Source: Centipeda artemidis DSM 19719
Lineage (GTDB): Bacteria > Bacillota > Negativicutes > Selenomonadales > Selenomonadaceae
Length of the DNA: 64,000 nucleotides
Direction of reading: 5' to 3'
Assembly (NCBI RefSeq): GCF_000426665.1
Contig: NZ_AUFU01000001.1
Location: 532,605-596,604 of the forward strand
A program made the position numbers and the translations under genes. This document shows positions 58,881 to 64,000 of the stretch, piece after piece. Numbering within the stretch: position 1 is the stretch's first letter; every line of letters starts with the position of its first letter. The notes under the pieces were generated by a model. The model saw only the letters and a program-made list of their open reading frames with translations. It did no database searches and had not been told where the DNA came from.

Positions 58881-59792
58881 TTACAAATCGCCGTGATAGA
58901 CGCCGCACGCCTTCGCGAGGGCGATGATGCGCTGCGCGTCCTCAATGAAAGCAATATCGATCATCTTTCCGTTGACTGTATAGACGCCGACTCCCTGCTT
59001 CGACTGCTCCTCGTAGCTGCGGACGTAGAGCTCCGCCGTTGCGATCTCTGCGGGTGTGGGCGCAAAGGTCTCGTGCACATAGGCGATCTGACGCGGGTTG
59101 ATGAGACTCTTGCCGTCAAATCCCATCTCGTGATCGAGCCGTACCTCGGCGCGGAAGCCCTCCTCGTCGTCGAGCGCCGTGAAGACGGTGTCAAAACACT
59201 GGATGCCCGCCGCACGCGCCGCGAGGAGCATGAGGCTGCGCGCCGTGTTGATCTCGATGCCGCCGGGCACGGGACGGACGTGCATGCTTTTCCGGAAATC
59301 GCCGCCCGAGATCGCGACGCCAAGCATGCGCTCCGACGCCGTGCAGATCTCGGCCGCGTTGAGAATGCCTTTCGGGCTTTCGAGCGCTGCCATGAGCAGC
59401 GTGCGGCCGGTCTCGACGCCGAACTCCTCCTCGGCTGCGCGCACATGCTCCTCAACGAGGCGCACATCTGCCGCGCTCTCGCATTTCGCGATGCGCACTC
59501 CGTCCGCGCCGGCCGCGACGCTCACGCGGATGTCCTCCTGCCAGTGCGGCGTCTCGAGTCCATTCATGCGCACAAGCACCTCGGTATCGCCGTAATCGAT
59601 GCTTTTGAGTGCATGATAGAGCGAGAACCGCGCTGCGTCCTTCTGGTTCTCGGCAACCGCATCTTCCAAATCGAGAATAATGCTGTCGACGCCGTAAATA
59701 TAAGCGTCCTTGATGAGTCCCGGCTTCTGCGCATTCATGAAGAGCATCGTGCGGCGCAGCCGGAACCGCTGCGGTTTCGGTCTTGGGATCAT
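58881..59792 (-). CDS. citE: Citrate lyase beta subunit (citryl-ACP lyase)
   Basis: 303 residues. Cleaves citryl-ACP to acetyl-ACP and oxaloacetate with magnesium. HpcH/HpaI-type barrel with RRTMLFMNAQKPGLIKDAYI at the N-terminus, DSIILDLEDAVAENQK, LVRMNGLETP, ALESPKGILNAAEI and FDGKSLINPRQIAYVHETF. The ATG overlaps the citD stop by three bases (ATGA), so translation is coupled; longer in-frame starts would run deep into citD. Confidence 0.97.
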   Translation of the reverse strand: MIPRPKPQRFRLRRTMLFMNAQKPGLIKDAYIYGVDSIILDLEDAVAENQKDAARFSLYHALKSIDYGDTEVLVRMNGLETPHWQEDIRVSVAAGADGVRIAKCESAADVRLVEEHVRAAEEEFGVETGRTLLMAALESPKGILNAAEICTASERMLGVAISGGDFRKSMHVRPVPGGIEINTARSLMLLAARAAGIQCFDTVFTALDDEEGFRAEVRLDHEMGFDGKSLINPRQIAYVHETFAPTPAEIATAELYVRSYEEQSKQGVGVYTVNGKMIDIAFIEDAQRIIALAKACGVYHGDL

Positions 59793-60091
59793 CTGACGAC
59801 ACCTCCCCACGGAACATCTTTGGCCGATGCTTCTGTGCTGCGGAATACGGCGCACTCCACGCGTGCCTTGATCGTGCAGTCCAGCGCCCCCTTATCGACG
59901 ACCTGCACGCGCGCCGCTGTGACACCAAGACGTTCCAGTGTTGCGAGAACCGTACGGCGAATCGCGCGCCCATATTGATTCATGACGCTGCTCTCGACGG
60001 TCAGCTCGATGCCGTCCGTCCCCGGCGCAACCGTGACCTGCGCATCGCTCGACTCAAGTGTACCGGCGATTGCTGTTTTCTGAATCTCCAT
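59789..60091 (-). CDS. citD: Citrate lyase acyl carrier protein (gamma subunit)
   Basis: A 100-residue carrier that holds the phosphoribosyl-dephospho-CoA arm. With the ATG at 60091 the attachment serine in AGTLESSD falls at residue 14, the position known for CitD proteins; this and the GGGGGA ribosome site support this start over an ATG 18 bases upstream. DKGALDCTIKARVE is the other conserved segment. First gene of the citDEFG-transporter transcript. Confidence 0.96.
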   Translation of the reverse strand: MEIQKTAIAGTLESSDAQVTVAPGTDGIELTVESSVMNQYGRAIRRTVLATLERLGVTAARVQVVDKGALDCTIKARVECAVFRSTEASAKDVPWGGVVR

Positions 60092-60119
60092 CGCGTTTCC
60101 CCCTTTCATTTATGATACC

Positions 60120-60149
60120 ATTAAACCACAAATCTACTGCGCTTGTAAA
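60120..60149 (-). promoter_or_regulatory. Candidate promoter of citDEFG
   Basis: TTTACA (60149-60144), an 18-base spacer and TTTAAT (60125-60120) on the minus strand, about 30 bases before the citD ATG. The boxes are weak, as expected for an activated operon. Confidence 0.5.
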
Positions 60150-60172
60150 AGTTCTCTTTTTCTTTTCGCGGC

Positions 60173-60187
60173 ATTCCTTTTTGGAAT
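60173..60187. promoter_or_regulatory. Candidate LysR operator between the divergent cit units
   Basis: ATTCC-TTTTT-GGAAT is a 15-base dyad of T-N11-A type, the shape LysR regulators bind. It lies about 25 bases upstream of the citD promoter -35 and about 30 bases upstream of a TATAAT box (60218-60223) that may serve the regulator gene. Confidence 0.5.
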
Positions 60188-60294
60188 GTTTTTATGGCGT
60201 TTTATCAGGGCAAGCAGTATAATTAAAGGAAATAAGGAATATCTGCCCTGCCGGAAGATCAAATCACGTCATGCCGCCAAAAAAGGGGGATCGT

Positions 60295-61143
60295 ATGGAT
60301 GTTCAAGATTTTAATCTGCTCGTGACGCTTGCACGCACGCGCAATATCACGCACGCCGCAGAAGAATTTTTCATCACGCAGTCCTCGGTCTCTAAGCGCG
60401 TGCGGCATATCGAAAAGGAGCTCGGTATCGTTCTCCTCCTGCGTTCCCGTCAGGGCATCCAGTTCACGCCTGCGGGCGAAATTGTCCTCGATCACGCACG
60501 CACCATCCTGCACGAGGTCAACACGATGCACCGCGCGCTCAAGGATCGTCAGGGGGTGGTCTCCGGCACGCTGCGCGTCGGGGTCTCCATCAACTATGCC
60601 GTATACCGCCTACCCGCACAGCTGCGGCTTTACCGGAGCCGGTATCCGCTCGTACAGACGCAGTTCGTCACGCTCTCAAGCCAGGATGTCTTTTCGCGGT
60701 TCCTCGCGGGGAAAGATGAACTCGCCATCCTGCGCGGCGAACACTCCGATTGGACCGGCCCGCGCATACTCCTCGGGCGCGAGCCGATCTGTGTCATCAC
60801 AAGCAAGGAGGATGCGGATCGCCCGCTGCATGAATTCGGGCAGGTCACACGCCATACGGACACCGAGATGGCACGCGACATCACCCAGTGGATGAAAGAA
60901 AACCATATTCCCCCCGCGAAAAGCCATATTGCCGCAAACAGCACTGCCACCTGCATGGAGATGGTGCAGCAAGGGCTCGGGTGGAGTATTGTACCGCAGA
61001 TCTGCCTTGCGCGGTTCGACGGCAGCGTCCGTCCAATGTACTTTTCCGACGGCACGCCGCTCATGCGCGCCACCTACCTTTTTTACACCGCGCAGGCGGA
61101 GGAGCTGCCGCAGGTGCGTGCCTTCATTGACATGTTCCGCTGA
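60295..61143 (+). CDS. LysR-family regulator of the citrate genes
   Basis: 282 residues. The N-terminal winged helix (MDVQDFNLLVTLARTRNITH, then AAEEFFITQSSVSKRVRHIE) is followed by a type 2 periplasmic-binding fold that senses a co-inducer. The ATG at 60295 lies 5 bases after AAAGGGGGA. It is divergent from citDEFG and co-directional with citC and citX, so it probably controls both units, perhaps in response to citrate. Many other citrate loci use a two-component system (CitA/CitB) instead. The ligand is inferred from context. Confidence 0.88.
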   Translation: MDVQDFNLLVTLARTRNITHAAEEFFITQSSVSKRVRHIEKELGIVLLLRSRQGIQFTPAGEIVLDHARTILHEVNTMHRALKDRQGVVSGTLRVGVSINYAVYRLPAQLRLYRSRYPLVQTQFVTLSSQDVFSRFLAGKDELAILRGEHSDWTGPRILLGREPICVITSKEDADRPLHEFGQVTRHTDTEMARDITQWMKENHIPPAKSHIAANSTATCMEMVQQGLGWSIVPQICLARFDGSVRPMYFSDGTPLMRATYLFYTAQAEELPQVRAFIDMFR

Positions 61144-61161
61144 ACCGTAAAGGAGTCCGAT

Positions 61162-62208
61162 ATGCCCGATATCTCCGTCGTCTATCCCTCCGACCGCGCG
61201 GGCGTCGCCGCTGTCCGCGCCCTTCTCGCAAAAGAAGGTCTGCGTCTTGATCCGCGGCTCGACTACACATGCGCCGTCTATGACGAGCACCGTGCCGTCA
61301 TCGCAACGGGCAGCTGCGCGGGAAACACCCTGCGCTGCCTCGCCGTGGACGCCTCCCGGCAGGGGGAGGGGCTGTTGAATGCGCTGCTGACCCATCTCCT
61401 CGACGTGCAGCAGGCACGCGGAAACAGTCCCGTCTTTCTCTATACCAAATGCGTATCCGCCCGGTTCTTTGGCGACCTCGGCTTTTATGAGATCGCACGC
61501 GTACCGGATCATGTCGTCTTTATGGAAAACACGCGCTGGGGCTTCTCCGACTACCTGAAAAAACTACAAGCGGAAACGCCGGCCGGAGACGCCCGACGCG
61601 TCGCTGCCATTGTCATGAACGCGAACCCCTTTACCATCGGACACCAATACCTCACGGAGCGCGCCGCACAGGAGAACGACCGCGTGCATCTCTTCATAGT
61701 CAGCGAAGACGCGAGTTTTTTCCCGCACGATGTGCGTGTGCGGCTCGTACGCGAAGGAACCGCGCACCTGCCGAACGTCGTGCTGCACGAGAGCGGCTCG
61801 TATATCGTCAGTCAGGCGACCTTCCCGAGCTATTTCCAAAAGGACGAAGACGATGCGATCCGCGGGCACGCGCAGCTGGATCTTGCCGTCTTTACAAAAA
61901 TCGCCGCGGCGCTCCGCATCACGCGCCGCTATGTCGGCGCGGAGCGCGCAAGCCGCGTGACGAGCCTTTACAACGAGACCATGCGGACGCTCCTGCCGCA
62001 GGCGGGCATCGCATGCGAAATCATTCCGCGCAAAGAATACGCAGGGATGCCTATCAGCGCGTCCACTGTGCGCCGCTGTATTAAGGACGATGACCTTTCC
62101 GCGCTGGCCGCGCTCGTTCCGCCAACCACCCTTGCCTATCTGCGATCGGAGGAGAGCGCCCCCGTGCGCCGCGCCATCGCGAAGGCGGAGGATGTCGTAC
62201 ATTACTGA
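61162..62208 (+). CDS. citC: [Citrate (pro-3S)-lyase] ligase
   Basis: Acetylates the thiol of the citrate lyase prosthetic group with ATP and acetate, activating the enzyme. 348 residues: an N-terminal acetyltransferase-like part (about 1-135) and a C-terminal nucleotidyltransferase domain with VMNANPFTIGHQYLTERA (HxGH-like motif) and GMPISASTVRRCI. The ATG follows AAAGGAG, 19 bases after the LysR gene. citX follows after 46 bases. Confidence 0.95.
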   Translation: MPDISVVYPSDRAGVAAVRALLAKEGLRLDPRLDYTCAVYDEHRAVIATGSCAGNTLRCLAVDASRQGEGLLNALLTHLLDVQQARGNSPVFLYTKCVSARFFGDLGFYEIARVPDHVVFMENTRWGFSDYLKKLQAETPAGDARRVAAIVMNANPFTIGHQYLTERAAQENDRVHLFIVSEDASFFPHDVRVRLVREGTAHLPNVVLHESGSYIVSQATFPSYFQKDEDDAIRGHAQLDLAVFTKIAAALRITRRYVGAERASRVTSLYNETMRTLLPQAGIACEIIPRKEYAGMPISASTVRRCIKDDDLSALAALVPPTTLAYLRSEESAPVRRAIAKAEDVVHY

Positions 62209-62254
62209 AACCGCGCGCGGCACGTCCATACGCCGATCAGAGAAAGGAACGCCT

Positions 62255-62779
62255 ATGCTGCACGGCCTCTACGTCGATCTCTCCGCCATGCTCGCCGCAC
62301 GCGAAGCGCGCGCCCTGCGTCAACGAGATCTCTTGGCACGCTTTCACGTGCCGCTTCTCTCGTACACACTCAATATCCCCGGTCCCGTCAAGACCTCCGC
62401 GGTCATTCGCCGCGCCTTTGACGCGGGGCTCGACGCACTCACCGCAGCGCTGGCGAAGCGAAACATCCCGTGCATCGCGCGGGAAGAGCAGCACGAGGCG
62501 ACAGGCGACGAAGCCATACTCGCGCTCCGCGCCGCCCCCGAAGAAATCAAGTCTATTGCCGTGACCCTGGAGGAGACGCACCCGCTCGGCAGACTGTTCG
62601 ACATGGATGTCCTCGATGCGGCGGGCGAAAAAATCACGCGCCCCATCCCGCGCCGCTGTCTCCTCTGCGGCAGGCAGGCACAGGACTGCGCACGCAGCCG
62701 CCGCCACAGCGTCGCGCAGCTGCAGGAAGTGGTCGAACGCCTCCTCCGCACGGACTATGAAATGCCTCCGCCCGCGTGA
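62255..62779 (+). CDS. citX: Apo-citrate lyase phosphoribosyl-dephospho-CoA transferase
   Basis: Loads the prosthetic group made by CitG onto Ser14 of CitD. 174 residues, with the family segments LAAREARALRQRDLL, LLSYTLNIPGPVK and the Cys-rich RRCLLCGRQAQDCARSRRH. The ATG at 62255 has AAAGGA 6 bases upstream; the longer frame reaching back into citC is not credible. Last gene of the regulator-citC-citX unit. Confidence 0.93.
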   Translation: MLHGLYVDLSAMLAAREARALRQRDLLARFHVPLLSYTLNIPGPVKTSAVIRRAFDAGLDALTAALAKRNIPCIAREEQHEATGDEAILALRAAPEEIKSIAVTLEETHPLGRLFDMDVLDAAGEKITRPIPRRCLLCGRQAQDCARSRRHSVAQLQEVVERLLRTDYEMPPPA

Positions 62780-62828
62780 GCGTCATACGGCTCAGCAGTC
62801 TTTCCGGCGCATCATCCCCCGTCTAAAC

Positions 62829-62887
62829 AAAAAAGAACCGCTCCGTACCGAGTTTCAAATCGCGTCGGTACAGAGCGGCTCTTTTAT
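62829..62887. terminator. Bidirectional terminator between citX and the glycosylase gene
   Basis: AAAAAAGAACCGCTCCGTACCGA (in part) pairs with TCGGTACAGAGCGGCTCTTTT, with T runs on both strands between convergent genes. Confidence 0.85.
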
Positions 62888-62907
62888 GATATGTTGACTT
62901 TATCGTA

Positions 62908-63519
62908 TTACGGCGTCTCCAATAATCCGGCTTCCTCAAAAAACGCCCGATAATACGCCGCCTTCTTCTCGAGCTTCATCGGATAGGCGCGCGAGGTGGA
63001 CGGCAGGCGCGTGACGAGGAGGTCGCGGGCGCCGCAGCGTGCGGAGATCGTCGTGCCCGTCTTGACGTCCTTTGCCTTGACCTCGGCGTCGAGCAGGGAG
63101 AGCAATATCTCCGTCGCCTTCCCGCCCGTCGTGCAGATGCGGCGGCATTCGGGAATGTCGCCGAGCACCGCAGCGATGTCGACGGTCTCGACGACGTCGA
63201 GGTAGGCGTCGGATGCGTTGCCGTGCCGGCGAATGGCGCGCTTCACCGTCGGGCAGGAGGCGATGCCCTTCTCCATGAGGAATGCCTTGATGCGGTCGGC
63301 GTCAAACGCCTTTGCCTCCGGCACCTGAAAGTGCTGCACGTCTCCGAAGAATACGAGCCCGTAGACGCGCCACATATCGTTTTGGAAGTTCGGATAGTGG
63401 AACGCCATCGCGCGCTTCTCCGCGCTTGGCGGGAAGCTCCCCATCATCATGACCGTCGCACGGGGCGGCAGAAACGGCGGAAAGGGGCGCAGTTCTATTT
63501 CCTGTATGCTGTTTTCCAT
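62908..63519 (-). CDS. Uracil-DNA glycosylase superfamily protein
   Basis: 203 residues of the UDG superfamily, in the group often called G:T/U mismatch or deoxyinosine glycosylases. The N-terminal motif MMGSFPPSAEKRAMAFHYPN and FQNDMWRVYGLVFFGD fit that group; the C-terminal motif is probably LPSTSRAYPM. Such enzymes remove deaminated bases from DNA; the exact base is not predictable. The ATG at 63519 follows AGGAGG. A hairpin (AACCGCTCAT with ATGGGCGGTT, about 63536-63567) precedes the gene and may stop transcripts coming from the transposase side. Confidence 0.8.
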   Translation of the reverse strand: MENSIQEIELRPFPPFLPPRATVMMMGSFPPSAEKRAMAFHYPNFQNDMWRVYGLVFFGDVQHFQVPEAKAFDADRIKAFLMEKGIASCPTVKRAIRRHGNASDAYLDVVETVDIAAVLGDIPECRRICTTGGKATEILLSLLDAEVKAKDVKTGTTISARCGARDLLVTRLPSTSRAYPMKLEKKAAYYRAFFEEAGLLETP

Positions 63520-63707
63520 CCGATTCCTCCTAAAGAAATAACCGCCCATCCGGACAATGAGCGGTTGTTTTAAGTAAAAGCAAGCGATTCTTGGAAAGAT
63601 GCCGCCCGAGGGGCGTTCTTTCTATACCCATTGTAACAGCTTGTTCATCATCTCGCAAGTCCAAAATACAATCGTGAATTGCAAGAGCAAGTTGAACAGT
63701 GATTTAA

Positions 63708-64000
<293 letters not shown>

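Overview
The window looks like chromosome of a Negativicutes bacterium, most likely Selenomonas or a close relative. These are diderm Firmicutes. The call rests on a Gram-positive type replicative polymerase (PolC) found together with outer-membrane proteins (a TonB-dependent receptor and a very large autotransporter), GC-rich codon use, anaerobic citrate-lyase genes and coenzyme B12 genes. The species is inferred; no 16S rRNA gene is present.

Layout. 1-400: a 6S RNA gene with promoter and terminator. 401-5248: an FtsA/actin-like ATPase with two AT-hook-like motifs, a DEDDh exonuclease and an MFS exporter. 5404-16348 (minus strand): a tight housekeeping run, read right to left as tRNA-Gly, tRNA(CAT), cca, gamma-carbonic anhydrase, ndk, cobalamin adenosyltransferase, polA, coaE, a lytic transglycosylase and polC; many stops and starts overlap by 1-4 bases. 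16429-19461 (plus): an SstT-type symporter and a secreted tannase-like esterase. 19512-28556: bioY and the rpoB-rpoC operon, with two copies of a structured ~172-bp repeat, each lying against the 3' end of a gene. 28602-29911: a SEC-C protein and an ABC-ATPase remnant. 30011-32513: a metNIQ methionine importer. 32640-35321: a MATE exporter and a DUF2939-like membrane protein.

35493-50689 (minus): the most unusual region. Two promoter-plus-cobalamin-riboswitch units stand in tandem. They precede a TonB-dependent receptor, which is followed 12 bases later by a 3,921-residue autotransporter. The autotransporter's N-terminal ~450 residues read like a beta-propeller; the rest is a repeat-rich beta-helix passenger and a C-terminal barrel. 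I suggest this is a B12-regulated surface uptake or capture system.

50733-64000: a Tat-exported metallophosphoesterase behind a MerR-type promoter, purB-purA, and a citrate fermentation island. In that island citDEF, citG and a citrate transporter run one way, and a LysR regulator, citC and citX run the other. The window ends with a UDG-superfamily glycosylase and a broken IS30-type transposase cut by the window edge.

Functional calls come from reading motifs by eye. No database search or structure prediction was run. Most remaining long reading frames lie antisense to these genes and are GC-driven shadows.
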